Below, one piece after another: positions 11,342 through 22,866 of a DNA stretch of 64,000 bases. The DNA comes from Adiantum capillus-veneris. Its lineage: Eukaryota > Streptophyta > Polypodiopsida > Polypodiales > Pteridaceae. The stretch's first letter is position 1, and each line of letters starts with the position of its first letter. A program made the position numbers and the translations under genes. The notes beneath the pieces are model-generated. The model saw only the letters and a list, made by a program, of their open reading frames with translations, was not told the origin of the DNA and did no database searches. Location of the stretch: NCBI GenBank assembly GCA_014529385.2, contig CM043955.1, positions 146,666,640 through 146,730,639 on the forward strand. Reading direction: 5' to 3'.

Positions 11342-11399
11342 GGCGTCGCTATGAGCGTTGCAAATTTACTTGTAAATTTGCGACGCTCATAGCGACGCC
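11342..11399. repeat. subterminal palindrome, element A
   Basis: Two 27-nt arms (GGCGTCGCTATGAGCG... and its complement) are separated by a 4-nt loop, with one mismatched pair. The arms are made of the subterminal repeat motif. It lies 62 bp inside the right terminus and could be a paired TNPA-like binding site or a DNA hairpin. Confidence 0.9.
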
Positions 11400-11464
11400 G
11401 GGAATTTTGTTTTTGAGCGTCGCTGTGTGAGCGTCGCTAATATGAATAGCCTCTTGTAGTGTTT

Positions 11465-12625
11465 GTTTGCATTTTCTCTACTATTTGTTGCTAGCTCTAA
11501 CAACCTCACATTCTCTAGCTATGCCCGATTCCTGCACACCTTGGTCTAGGGGTGCACAGAGATTAGGACCATAGGGTAATAATCTCGTTTTTAATGATCA
11601 ATGAATATATATTAGTGTTTTTGAAGTCTACATGTGTTTTTTAAGTCTAATTGCATTATTTTACTTTGTTTATCAAAGTCTGTTTGCGTTTTTTTGAAGT
11701 ACACGAGTCATTTTTGAAGTTTGTTTGCGTTTTTCTTACTATTTCTTGTTAGCTCTGACCTAACCTATAACCTAGCCTAACCTATAACATAAACCTAACC
11801 AACTTAGAACCTAACCTAATGGAAGTTCGTTTGTGATTTTTGAAGTACACGAGTCATTTCCAAAGTCCATTTGCGTTTTTTCTACTATTTGCCACTAGCT
11901 CTAAGCTAACCTACGACCTAAACCTAACCTAACGTAATCTATAATTTAACATAACCTATAACCTAACATATAACCTAAACCTAATTTATAACCTAACCTA
12001 GCCGAAGTCCGTTTGCATTTTTTGAAGTACACGAGTCATTTTCAAAGTTCGTTTGCATTTTTTCTACTATCTATCGTTAGCTCTAACGTAATTTATAACC
12101 TGATTTAACCTATAACCTAAACCTAACCTATAATCTATAACCTAACGTAACCTAACCTATAGCCTAAACCTAACATATAACCTCACCTAATCGAAGTTCG
12201 TTTGCATTTTTTCAAGTACATGAGTCATTTTCAAAGTTCGTTTGCGTTTTTTCTACTATTTGCCGCTAGCTCTAACCTAACATATAACATAGCCTAACCT
12301 ATTAGGTAAACTTAACCTAGCCTAACCAATAACCTAACGTAACCTAAACCTAACCTATAACATAATCTAACCAAAGTCTATTTCATTTTTTGAAGTACAC
12401 AAGTCATATTCGAAGTCCGTTTGTGTTTTTTGAAGTACATGAGTAATTTTCAAAGTTTTTTTTCATTTTTGCTACTGTTTATCACTAGCTCTAACCCAAC
12501 CTAACCTATAACCTAAACCTAGCCTAACCTAACCTAACCTATAACCTAAACCTATAACCTATACTCTAACCTAATCTATAACCTAACCTACCCTATAACC
12601 TAACTTAAACCTATAACCTAAACCT
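11465..12625. repeat. ~180-bp tandem repeats with CCTAACCTATAACC core
   Basis: Units recur at roughly 147-190 bp (anchor ACGAGTCATTTT at about 11702, 11849, 12029, 12218 and 12398). Each has a GAAGTxCGTTTGCGTTTTTTC segment, a TAGCTCTAAC segment and a run of CCTAACCTATAACCTAAACC. The array is telomere-like in composition but irregular. A copy of the family's leader motif (CACCTTGGTCTAG..GTGCACAGAGAT, 11540-11570) sits at its left end. The same repeat, inverted, flanks element B at 32358-33180. It probably belongs to the older E-type CACTA elements into which A and B inserted. Confidence 0.75.
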
Positions 12626-13269
12626 CAATCGCATGATGATGATGATGAGATAGTAGCGAGAACGTTCCCTAAAGCATAATTTCAAAAAAAAAAGCATAAA
12701 AATTTATAGTATTGAAGGCTTTATGCATGAAGTTTTATTTTGTCAATACAATATAATTTTAAAATAAGATTGCATAAAACTTTAGAGCACTCACATGTGG
12801 CCTATTTGAGCAAGAAAGAGTTTTAAAAATGTTTGCAAAAGTACAAACACACACACGTGCGCTATGTTACACACACATACACTAGATTGCACACACTTAC
12901 AAGCAAACTCAAAAAGAATCTCAGCTTGATGCTGAGGAGTAGAGGACGAGCAAAAATCTCACTTCCAGCAAGTCGTTGAGCAGAAGATTTGCAGCAGGTG
13001 AGGAAGAGGAGCGCAAGAGAATAGGCATAAAAATGAGGGAAATACATAGGGAAGGATCCGCAGCTCTGTTTTTTGCAAGGTCCGCCGGTAGAGGTGCTGG
13101 TACAGTCCTCGATATGGCCGTCGATATAGATGCCGGTATCAGCGCCAAAAATTCAAAATTAAAATATTTTCAAACTTAATCTCCCTCCAGATTTATTTGC
13201 ACATATGTATCGACGCCTACCATTGATGCAGGTAATTTGCCGTTGGAATTTAAGCGAGCTCTTGTAGTG
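12626..13269. other. non-coding stretch ending at an orphan CACTA terminus
   Basis: No convincing gene. A weak open frame at 12976-13179 lacks family motifs. The stretch ends AGCTCTTGTAGTG at 13269, an exact CACTA-type terminus (inverted CACTACAAGA). The following bases GCA do not match any left-end duplication I can find. It may be the surviving right end of the E-type element whose repeats lie to its left. Confidence 0.4.
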
Positions 13270-14885
13270 GCAAGATATGCTCATGAAGCAGTGGACAGAA
13301 TGAAGGATGAGAAAATGCTCGACATTAGCAGCTTCATCACCTTCATCAACGTCTAGAGTTCACAAATGAAAGGCTTGAGGTGGGCAGATCCTTCAATGAG
13401 GCATTTCAAGAGGCCATGTATACTACAAACAAAAATGTGGAAGAGGTCACAACCCAATCCAAAGCAGAGTTGGAAACCTTGCGGACAAGAAACCATTAGC
13501 AAGAGCAACATCTTAAGGAGGTAATCACTGCTCTACAAAATTCCACTTCTTTTTCTCAATGAGTGCAACTCCAACTTGATATTCCAAATGCTCATCTCGC
13601 ACAATCAGAGTCCCGCTGCCAAGAGCGGAATCACTTAGTCAATCAGCTTAAAATCAACCCCATAGTGGCTACACTACAAAGCACGAATGAGGCTTACAAG
13701 GCTCTTAAGAAATGGATTAAAGAGCTGGAGATGGAAGTAAGGTTGAAGCAAATTCAACGTTGAGAACTATCAATTGGATTCATGCAAAAAGAAGAATGCT
13801 AGCAAAAGGAAATTGCACAGCTTAAAGAGGAGCTTAGCAAAGCTCAAGAGGCTGCTAGATCTCAAGCCTCCACATGAGGAGAAGATCAACCTGAAACATC
13901 CATGGGAGGTATAAATTCTCTGTAATTTATGAATTTTGAAGAAGAAATCACTACAGAAGCAAATCTCCTTGAGTTGGTGATCCCTCAACAGGAATCCGGA
14001 CCCTTCGCACCGACAAAAATCTTGACTACAAACAAGGCTTACTTCAAAAGCATGCAAAAGATGAAATAGAGCAAACCTGGAAAGAGGCCATGCATTGGGA
14101 AGAAAGAATCCTTCATTCTATCAATGTCAACCTCCTCACACCGGCAAATGTGAACGAGGAATGCCATCAACAAGCTCTTCCCTATTCACTTATACAATTT
14201 GAAGTGTTGCAAATTAAGAAAATAATACTCATTCATTTTGTACACAAATGCACCACCAGCCATCAAGCAAGATCCGATGCAATGCCCAGTTCTAAGAGTC
14301 CACAATTGGTAGCAACATTCCATCATACAACAAAAGTAGCCAACATGGTTCAATTACCCACAATTCCCACCACCACCACATGGAAAACCTATTGAAGATT
14401 ACATGGTGGAGAATCTGTCATCAACAATCAAGCTTTTCTGTGGAATACTGGACTTGGACTGCATTATGTTTGTCAAGATTTTAAAGATGCTACTTACTCA
14501 CTTGCCCACAAACTTTCCATAGAGATGAGAAAACGAATGCTGCCTGGATGTCATTCCTTGAAGGCAAATAGGGTCTGTGCATTGAGCTATCAGGACAACC
14601 ACCAAAGAAGTGCTCCATGGATTATATAGGTTTCTTCTTAGAGAAGCAAGATGTTCGGGTCAGTCATCAAACTTTGAGAGCTTGTTTTGTGAGCTATTCA
14701 GCCATTGAGTAAAAGAACTAGATTACCATGCAATTTATGTCTATAGAAAAGGAACTCCAGACCCGGGCTCAAGTAGCAACAAGGAATGGAGCAACACATC
14801 AAGCGGACTGAAGCACGAAAGCCCGACCACTACTTAGCGCATTAAGTAGTCATGTCACAAATGACACAGTCAAGGAGGGGGGGAA
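13270..14885 (+). other. decayed retroelement internal region
   Basis: No intact gene. Short plus-strand frames (for example 13563-13763) are rich in E/K/L/Q and look like coiled coil, as in some gag-like proteins, but there is no protease, RT or integrase motif. The region ends in a polypurine tract (14871-14885) directly before an LTR-like TG start. That makes it the 3' part of a degenerate or non-coding (LARD-like) retroelement. Inference is moderate. Confidence 0.45.
14871..14885 (+). promoter_or_regulatory. polypurine tract of the retroelement remnant
   Basis: CAAGGAGGGGGGGAA lies immediately before TGTTAGCT. This is the position and sequence expected of the plus-strand primer next to a 3' LTR. 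Confidence 0.65.
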
Positions 14886-15138
14886 TGTTAGCTTCTCAGC
14901 TAACAAAAGCATCAAAAGGATATCATTATCATTTTTTTAATTCCTACTTATTGTATCAAAACCTCATTTATTAATGAGAAATCTCGTAAAAGTCTAGATC
15001 TGTTGTATCACAATCGATTTTCAAAGAGTGTAAAGGGAGTACCAAGGGCTTCCAAAATTGTACTTAACTGCAATTCCTAAGCCTTATTACTGAGCCAAAT
15101 TAACTAGGGATTTGTTTCTTAAACCTTGGCTAAGGTAT
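14886..15138 (+). repeat. 3' LTR start of the remnant, split by element C1
   Basis: Begins TGTTAGCTTCTCAGCTAACA, itself an 8-bp-arm palindrome, right after the polypurine tract. It is interrupted at 15139 by the solo LTR C1. The LTR should resume at 22867 ('AAGGGTCATTTT'), but its end is not clear. Confidence 0.5.
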
Positions 15139-16842
15139 TGATAGCCGTTTTTTGGCTTTCCATAGTGGCCATAGTAAGCTACCTCACCCTATCAAATCAC
15201 TCAAACACTATGGCTATCCCTACCATTTCACTATATATAGGCGTGTGTGAGTTAGGAAACTTTCCCCATATTTTCTTTAAAACCCTCAGCTATCTAGTCA
15301 CTGGGCTAGTTGAGCCATAAAAATAAAAAAAATAAAAATTATAAGTATATTATGGCCCATTTGTGTGTAAATATTTCATTGTATATAGGGCCTAAATAAA
15401 AGGATTTTTCATAATTATTGTGGTATTTATTTAAATATTTCTACCTATGGTGTGTTATTTATGCTATGTACATTGACTCACCATTACCATATTTTTTCTT
15501 ATCATTTTGCATACTCTTTATTCCATATAAAAAGAATTTCATGCAAGCTTCTCTTATTTTTGGTGTAACTCCATCCCAACAAAAATCCAAAAAAACTAGT
15601 TCTATTTATGTGTATATTGTTTTCACTATTGTGATTTTTTCCTTCCTACATATATTCTCTATTACTCTCATAAATTAGACCACCAAAAATATTCATCTTT
15701 TTATGGTAGACTTATAATGAGAAAGATTTATTTTGACCCCTTTATATTTTTCCACCTATATTATTTATATTTGACATGTACATATTTTTTAGACCCCTCA
15801 ATATTTGATTTTCTTAGTTGTACTATTCACTTATATCATGATCTCAACAATATCTTCAATTATAGACCTACCAAATAAGGTCAAGGGTAGGTGGCATGCA
15901 TACATGCACTATGGAGGGCTCACTCTTGGAGGTATTCAAAAGAATCATCCAAAGAAGGACCCCACAAGGACCTTGTGCAGTGGAAAAAAACGGTCGGTTT
16001 TGCTGAATTTTTAAAGTTCACTTGCTCTCCGAATTTGAAAAGGTGATACAAACTAAAGTTGTAGCTCGTGGGCTGAACTTTTGCCTCAAATTTTTCCATA
16101 TTTTTTTGAGCTATGAGCTGTGAGCTATGATTTTATTAGTGGACCCCAGTTTTCCCATGCTATGCAGCCACACTCTCTCTTCCACTTTATCATTTTTCTC
16201 TTTCACACACACTTCTCCACTCATCATCCCCACCTCTCTCACCCCTCCTCTCTGCACCCTACTCACCTTCTCCTCAACCTTGAAGAATAAGAGAAACCAT
16301 GGTGAACTCATACCTCCCACACACAATTCCATTCCAAAATTGACCACCTAGTCTCATTTTTCCTCCTCCAAATTACCCATATCTTTCAAAGAAACCACAA
16401 AATTCAGCCTCTTATCTTAAAAGACAGCATCATGGTGGTTGATTACTCAGCTTCAATTACCTTGTCTCTCAAGGAAGGTCAAGAGTGGAGAAAAAATGTA
16501 CCGTCAAAGCTAGTGGACCGTCAACAAGCGTCAAAATTGACCCTACTCAAGACACTTGGAGCATCAACCTTGTAAGAAATCCACCTTTTCTTACCTCTTA
16601 AGAGTTTTTCTTCCTTATTTGTATCCTACATGGATACTCCCATTGTAAATATCCAATTCCATTTGTAAATTAATACTAACTCTACTAACACTAACCCACT
16701 ATGAAAAGTCCTATCACCTCCATTTCTCTCCTCTCTCTTTTCCCACCAACTTCTTGATAATTCCAAGCAAAAGAAATTAGATAAATTGCTGAAAATCTAA
16801 CCCAACCATGGTTAGAGGAGTAACCCTAGCCTTCAAAATTGC

Positions 16843-16850
16843 TATAAAAG
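16843..16850 (+). promoter_or_regulatory. LTR promoter TATA box of element C1
   Basis: TATAAAAG is followed by a GC-richer leader (GGAGGGTGTAGC). The same box is kept in copy 2 at 29354-29361, consistent with the U3/R boundary of an LTR. Confidence 0.6.
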
Positions 16851-17214
16851 GAGGGTGTAGCTAGCACAAAAAGGGGGAGCCATAAGCAAGAGCACTATGC
16901 TATAGCTTGAGAAGCCAAGCTCAACCTCTCTAGAAGGAGCTCTTGAGTGGAAGCTCATTGTCTTATGCATGTGCATGTGTTGTAAAAGGGGATTAGCAAG
17001 GGAACTCTATGCCATTGTAAGAGAGAGAGTGATCATTCAATTGAGAGTAGGAAATCTATCATTTCTCCTACTAGTGTAAGCCCAACATTTGCTGAATCAA
17101 GGAGGGTGGATTTGGACTAAGCTTGGATACTTTGTCTCCCTTCCAACGTGAAGTAATGGACAACAATGATGCGTAAGTGTCTTGGTGTTTTTTGTTAAGT
17201 TCTTGATAGCTTGT

Positions 17215-17441
17215 TGTTGGAATTAGGGTTGCAGAGAAACACACATAGCTTGGAGAAGACAAAGGAAGCTCAAGGCACACAATAGAGAGTGTGTTACTTA
17301 GTGTGCAATGGAAAGATAGATAGCCCTAGAGTGATGGGCGTATATACAATGCACGGGGGAAAAAACCTCCTAAAGAGGGAAAAAATGCCCCGGAGGTCCT
17401 AGTGTGTTCACACACATCACTACCACATGTATATGGTAACA
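17215..17441 (-). repeat. copia-1 3' LTR
   Basis: TGTTGGAATTAGGG...GGTAACA, 227 bp. The C-rich stretch just right of it (AATCCCCCC, 17442-17450) is, on the minus strand, the polypurine tract. Confidence 0.95.
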
Positions 17442-17516
17442 AATCCCCCCTGGAGTGATGCGGTGAACGAGAGCTGGCACATGAGTAAAGGGAAGTGCCA
17501 TGCCCTGAGGACAGGA

Positions 17517-20500
17517 TCAATCCACAAAGGGGAGTAAGCCCAAAGCTTTGCGGAAAGCTTCAAGCTTCTCACGAGACAATGCCTTTGTGAAAAGATCTGC
17601 AAGGTTGTCCTGTGTTGGCACATAAGCCAAGCTGATCTCTCCTGCTGAGAGCCTCTCCCTGACATAGTGGTAATGCACCTCAATGTGATTTGTGCGAGCA
17701 TGAAAAACTGGGTTCCTCGCAACCGCCAATGCGCTCTGACTGTCAGTGTAGATAGTGTTGGCAATGTCCTGTCCAACACCCAAGTCAGCCATAAGGTGTC
17801 TGAGCCATACACACTCAAGCGTAGCTGTGAAGACTGCCCTGTACTCAGCCTCACAACTCGAAGTGGCCACAGTAGGTTGCTTCTTGCTCAACCATGATAT
17901 ACATGAACTGCCAAGCATGAAACAAAAACCACTTGTGGACACTCGCGTGTCAAAACAACCAGCCCAATCTGAGTCCGAAAAAGCATGTAAGTCTGGTGGC
18001 AATGATCCCCCCTTGGGATAAAACAAGCCAAGATGTAAAGTGCCACTAAGGTAGCGGAAAATCCTCTTGACAGCCTGCCAATTCTTAGACCCTGGGCTAT
18101 GCATAAATCTGCTGACCTGCGAGACTGCAAACTGAATATCTGGCCTCGTGTTGCATACATAAATGAGGCAGCCAACAGCAGTTTGGTAAAGAGTGACATC
18201 AGCAGGATTGCCAGCATCATGTAGACTCAATTTCAAACCTGTTTCCATGGGAGTGGCAATAGGTTTGCAATCCTCAAGTCCAAACTTACATAGCAATGTC
18301 TCTATGTAACTTTTCTGACACAAGGCAATACCACCATCACACTGCTTAAACTGTATACCCAAGTAATGATGCAATAGCCCCAAATCTTCCATCTTGAAAG
18401 TAGCATTCAAATCAGCCTTAAATTCATCAATATGTCTCTCATTTGGTCCAGTGATCAGCAAATCATCAACATAAAGAACCACAATGAGAAATACATCATC
18501 CTCACGCTTTACATACAATGTGCTTTCTGTTGGACTGTTACGAAAGCCTCGTTTAACCAAATGAGTGTCAGCTTTCTCATACCAAGCACGAGGAGATTGC
18601 TTCAACCCATACAAAGCCTTCTTACATTTGCACACTTTGTCCTCTTGTCCTTTTATGACAAAACCGCGAGGCTGCGTTACATAAACTTCCTCAAATATGT
18701 CACCATTCAAGAAAGCAGTAACAATGTCTGATTGATGTACATCCCAACCAAAATGAGCTGCCAATGCACATAGAAAACGTACAGTAGTCATACGACAAGT
18801 GGGAGCAAAAGTCTCTTCATAATCTATGCCTTTTTGTTGTGCATAACCCTTTGCAACAAGTCGAGCCTTATGGCGATCGATCTCACCATCCGGCTTGCGT
18901 TTCAACTTGTAAACCCACTTCGTACCAATGGCCTTTTTGCCAGGAGGCAAATCACATAAAGTCCATGTGTCATTCTCTATAAGTGCATCATATTCTGATT
19001 TCATGGCAGCAATCCAATTTTCTGAATTTTGTGCTTCATCAAAAGACAGAGGCTCCTCAACATCATGTAAACTAGACACAGCCAAAGCATAACAATCTGA
19101 TGCATAAGATGCATGGCGAGAGCCTGAACGAGTACGACTAGATAAAGGTCCATCCAATTTACTGTCACGCAAAGTGTGCACCAGCCATTTTGGCATACCT
19201 CTAGCCTGCTCATTTTCAGCCCTTTCCTCATCAAGTACATCATGTACATCTGCATCAGTAATAGGCTGTTCTAAAACATTTTCAGAAACCCCCATAGGCT
19301 GTACATTTGCCTCATTGGAACTTACATTCGTATTTCCACCACTGAAAAGAGGCAACAAAGTGTCATAAATGTCCTGTGAGCTTACATTACTGTCTCTAGT
19401 ACATGACAGCAAGGGCTGAACAGAGTCTTCCACAAACACTACATCCCGTGAAACCAGAATACGTTTTGTTTGCGGATGATACAACCTGTAACCTTTGCTT
19501 TCAGCACTATAACCAACAAAAAAACATTTGACAGCCTTATCATCCAATTTTCTGCGCTGCACTTGTGGCACCAAAGCATATGCCAAACAGCCAAAAACAC
19601 GCATGTGCTCAATAGAAGGTTTTCTATCATGCCATGCTTCATATGGAGTAATAGACTGCAAAGCTTTCGTAGGACACCTGTTAAGTACATAAGTGGCACA
19701 CATGATGGCCTCAAGCCAAAAAGAATGCGGCAAAGCTTGACTTTTGACCATACATCATGCCATTTCCATTAGTGACCTGTTTTTCCTCTCAGCAACACCA
19801 TTTTGCTGAGGTGTATAAGGCACTGTACATTGGTGTTTTATCCCATGACTAGCCAGAAATGCATTAAATTCATGAGACATATACTCCCCCCCTCGATCGG
19901 AACGGAGGGTGCCCATAGTGCATTTTGAGACATTTTCAGCCATAGCCAAAAATTGTTTGAAGCACATAAAAACTTCGGACTTCGCTTTAAGCGGAAATAC
20001 CCATGCATGCCTGGAGTAATCATCAATGAAAGTCACGAAGTACAGGTAATTGCCCAAGGACGGAGTTTGCATGGGCCCACAAACATCAGTATGCACAAGC
20101 TGCAACCTGCATGTGGCCCTATCTGAACCATCCTTTGGAAACTTAGAACGCTGCATTTTACCCAGAATACAGCCTTCACAAACATGTTTGACAGGTGCTT
20201 CAAGAGGCGGCAAAGAAGCAACCATATCAGATTTCTGCAAACGCAGCAAACTGGCAAAATTCAGATGACCAAAACGTGCATGCCAAAGTTTTGCATCTGA
20301 AATAGCTCTTGAATCTGCAACAGCATTTGCAAAATTTTGTCCACACTTGTCATACAAAGTGAGCTTATACAGCCCACGGCACAAAAGCCCAGATGCAACA
20401 ATTTCATCACCAAAACTGAGATCATGAACTGTACATCTGTCATCCACAAATTTGACTACAAGTCCAAGTCTAGCAAGTGCGGATACAGACAAGAGATTCT

Positions 20501-21803
20501 TCTTGATCCCAGGTACATAAAGTGCATCAACAAGTGTGAAGGAACTGCCATTAGCAGCAGTGAGCACAATCTTTCCAACTCCCTGAACTGGATAAGAGGC
20601 CTTGTTGGCACAAGTGACTGAATTCCCATGAGGGACAGACTCGAGAGAGGTAAACAATTCACGATGTGAGGTAATGTGCTTTGTAGCACCACTGTCGAAA
20701 TACCACACATGTGAATCTGCAGCAATTGACAAGCATGCATCATGGACAGCAGGATTGTAAGTGCATTCTGCGCTAAAAGCCCATTCTGCATCAACATCAG
20801 CATCACAATCTCCTTTCACAGAAGACTCAACAATGGCTGCATTTGTAGTGGAACCAGCATTTGCAGTGGAACCACCCTCTTTCTTCTTAGCCTCTTTGGC
20901 CTTCAACTTAGGACACGACTTGATCAAGTGATCATTGGCTTTACAATAATGGCAACGCATCTTCTTTTTGCCCTTATCACCAGAATTTCCAGACGAAGTG
21001 CTGCCTGCAGAAGCATTAGGAACAGAATTTTTGCCACTCGCAGCAGAACCATAAGAAGTGGCTGCATTACTGTTACCACCCTTTCTTTGAGAAGCAATAA
21101 AAGCCTGTTCAACTGCACGCTGCCTAGTCCTGTTTTTTCTAGAAAGTGACTCTTGCAACAGCAATGTGCATAATGCATCAAACTTGACAACTTCAGGATT
21201 TCCTTGGGTCATCAGTCTCCAAGTACTAGCAAAAGTCTGGTAGGAATCTGGTAAGGCATCAAGAACAGTCTGCACAAGGGAACTGTCCGAAATGACTTCA
21301 CTTGCAGAAATGAGTTGCTCATTGATATCCTTGACACTAGCAAGGAAAGTGTCCATATCATCTTCCTCATGCATAATCTTCGACTCTAGCTCTTTACGCA
21401 GCAAAGCAATTTTAGCCTCATTGCGGCTTGCATAAAGACCTGCTAGAATATCCCAAGCCTATTTTGCAGATTTTGCTGAACGGATGTGAGGAATAATGGT
21501 GCGCTTCACAGACAACGCAATCAACGCATGAGCCTGTGCATCCTTAACATCCCAACGAGCTTGTTCTGCCGTAGGCAAAACAACTCTAACAGCTGCAATC
21601 CTTGCAGCAAGACCTGCAACATCCTCAATATCGCCTACATCTTCAGAACCAGGACGTACATCAATGCCCTGCACAATGTTCCAGACACCTTTTGACACAA
21701 GAACATGTTGCATCATATAAGCCCACATAGGATAGTTGTCCCCATCCAACCTGTCCTCAACAGCAAACATCTTGAACTCATCTGTGTTGTTGTTGTCAGC
21801 CAT
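17517..21803 (-). pseudogene. copia-1 gag-pol polyprotein (two nonsense codons)
   Basis: One reading frame of about 1428 codons from ATG 21803 (MADNNN) to the stop at 17517-17519. Domains in order: gag (UBN2-like, DGDNYPMWAYMM); zinc knuckle CHYCKANDHLIKSC (CX2CX4HX4C); aspartic protease WYFDSGATKHIT; integrase with the HHCC zinc site (WHARFGH ... CEGC) and DDE residues in VHTDVCGPM, LRSDRGGEY and NGVAERKNR; reverse transcriptase with DVHQSDIVTAFLNG, YGLKQSPRAWY and LYVDDLLI; RNase H with SDSDWAG, SSCEAEYRA and IYTDSQSAL. All catalytic residues I can check are present. The frame is cut only by TAG at 21459-21461 and TGA at 19755-19757. Both look like C-to-T changes: copia-3 has CAG and CGA there. 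Function when intact: copying RNA to DNA and inserting it. Confidence 0.93.
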
Positions 21804-22071
21804 GGTAAATGCTGCACCTGATGTGAAAACTGCCCGAAAATAGGAGAAATGGAGCGGGAACAACTTGTGCTATATAGTCTGTGCAGTACTGCCCGTAGTG
21901 GAAACGGAGGCCGAAATGAGCCCAAATCAAAATTCTGAGCAGACCGAGCTCTTCGAGCTCACCCAAAATATTTGTCGACCTGCGAACGCTCACCAAAGCT
22001 CACTGAAATCGAAGAAAGTGAGCAGGTGTGTGCTGGAGCAGCTGGCGACTAAGCTCGGGAGGACGTGACCT

Positions 22072-22083
22072 GCTCTGATACCA
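22072..22083 (-). promoter_or_regulatory. copia-1 primer binding site (tRNA-iMet)
   Basis: Minus-strand TGGTATCAGAGC, complementary to the 3' end of plant initiator tRNA-Met, two bases from the 5' LTR end. Confidence 0.95.
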
Positions 22084-22085
22084 AT

Positions 22086-22312
22086 TGTTGGAATTAGGGT
22101 TGCAGAGAAACACACACAGCTTGGAGAAGACAAAGGAAGCTCAAGGCACACAATAGAGAGTGTGTTACTTAGTGTGCAATGGAAAGATAGATAGCCCTAG
22201 AGTGATGGGCGTATATACAATGCACGGGGGAAAAAACCTCCTAAAGAGGGAAAAAATGCCTCGGCGGTCCTCGTGTGTTCGCACACATCACTACCACATG
22301 TATATGGTAACA
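22086..22312 (-). repeat. copia-1 5' LTR
   Basis: 227 bp, TG...CA. It differs from the 3' LTR at five positions, four of them clustered near 22261-22282. Confidence 0.95.
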
Positions 22313-22611
22313 CTTGTCTCTGGTGTTGTCATCAATCTAGCCATAAATCCCACATACTATAAGAGGGCGACAGGGTGGAGAGGACTCCCCTGGCCTTAAG
22401 ACAGTGATTGGGGTGGCTTTTCTTGTGATGTGTTGTGGTGAAATTTACGCAAGCTATGTTGAGCAAATATTAATCTCACTTTGATTTGTCATGACAGATT
22501 TGTAAGAAGGTATTAATGCAACAAACACCCCCTCCCCCTTTCTCTCTCTTTCTTACATATATAATTGTGTTTGCTTGATCATTGCCGATACGTTTCAAAG
22601 CAGCCCGAGCA

Positions 22612-22614
<3 letters not shown>

Positions 22615-22680
<66 letters not shown>
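22615..22680 (+). repeat. (TC)28 microsatellite with TG tail
   Basis: Uninterrupted TC run followed by (TG)5, inside element C1. The homologous tract in C2 (about 30020-30059) is shorter. Confidence 0.9.
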
Positions 22681-22681
<1 letters not shown>

Positions 22682-22866
22682 CTCTTTACGCGTCCTAGTT
22701 CGCATCCAAAACTAGGTGGTGCCCCAAATTTGTGTAGGGTTAGGTTGCGGGTTTGTGTGTGTGTTTGTTGTTTTTTTCCAACCCCAACCCAATTGAGCAG
22801 CACGGGAGCCTTGAAGGGTGTCTAGAGGTTGCTCTTCTTGTTGCCCGCCCCGGACCGCTTCAGTAT

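Larger units (their letters stand above)
3436..11461 (-). mobile_element. CACTA (En/Spm) transposon A, structurally complete
   Basis: The element begins CACTACAAGAGG at 3436 and ends CTCTTGTAGTG at 11461. It is flanked by a 3-bp target duplication TTT (3433-3435 and 11462-11464), the hallmark of the superfamily. Both ends carry dense subterminal repeats built on GCGACGCT / AGCGTCGC. Inside, on the minus strand, lie a TNP2-type transposase (9358-5666) and a TNPA-like gene (5393-4085), the standard two-gene set of autonomous CACTA elements. A fragment of a host HMA-domain gene lies near the TNP2 5' side (10050-10408). Both transposon genes have inactivating mutations, so this copy is probably dead unless complemented. 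Length is 8026 bp. Element B is a near-identical inverted relative. Confidence 0.95.
17215..22312 (-). mobile_element. Ty1/copia retrotransposon copia-1, near-intact
   Basis: A complete 5098-bp element on the minus strand: identical-length 227-bp LTRs (17215-17441 and 22086-22312), a tRNA-iMet primer site (22072-22083), gag-pol order PR-IN-RT-RH, and a 5-bp target duplication CTTGT (17210-17214 and 22313-22317). By eye the LTRs differ at 5 of 227 sites (~2%), so this is one of the younger insertions. It sits inside solo LTR C1; copy C2 shows the empty site. Confidence 0.96.
15139..22862 (+). mobile_element. solo-LTR-like element C, copy 1 (split by copia-1)
   Basis: Starts TGATAGCCGTTTTTTGG and ends CGGACCGCTTCA. 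It is flanked by GTAT at 15135-15138 and 22863-22866. TG...CA ends, a TATAAAAG promoter, no coding region and a second copy in element B (27658-30320) point to a solo LTR of a large LTR retrotransposon. Without the copia insertion it is about 2.62 kb. A (TC)n tract (22615-22670) lies near its 3' end. It could instead be a non-coding TRIM/LARD element, but I see no internal LTR pair. Confidence 0.75.

Noticed and set aside
10814-11392. Long open frames over the CT/GT/GA region (also 24516-25095 and 34110-34529)
   Set aside because: Dinucleotide and minisatellite repeats keep several frames open on both strands; the proteins are low-complexity artefacts.
11465-12625. Interstitial telomere
   Set aside because: Units are mixed CCTAA/CCTATAA/CCTAAACC in ~180-bp higher-order repeats, not a uniform telomeric heptamer.
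2671-13269. A single large CACTA element from CACTACAAGA (2671) to CTTGTAGTG (13269)
   Set aside because: Flanking triplets are AGG and GCA, not a duplication; sequence inside the ends does not match beyond the decamer; the lectin fragment would lie inside.
18432-18731. Plus-strand open frames across copia-1 (17667-20621)
   Set aside because: All are antisense shadows of the minus-strand polyprotein.
17215-22312. Integrated plant virus
   Set aside because: PR-IN-RT-RH order, LTRs, primer site and target duplications are those of a Ty1/copia retrotransposon; no movement or coat protein gene.
15139-22862. Complete retrotransposon with element C as its body
   Set aside because: Without the nested copia insertion there is no coding region and no internal LTR pair; the second copy (27658-30320) has the same ends and length.
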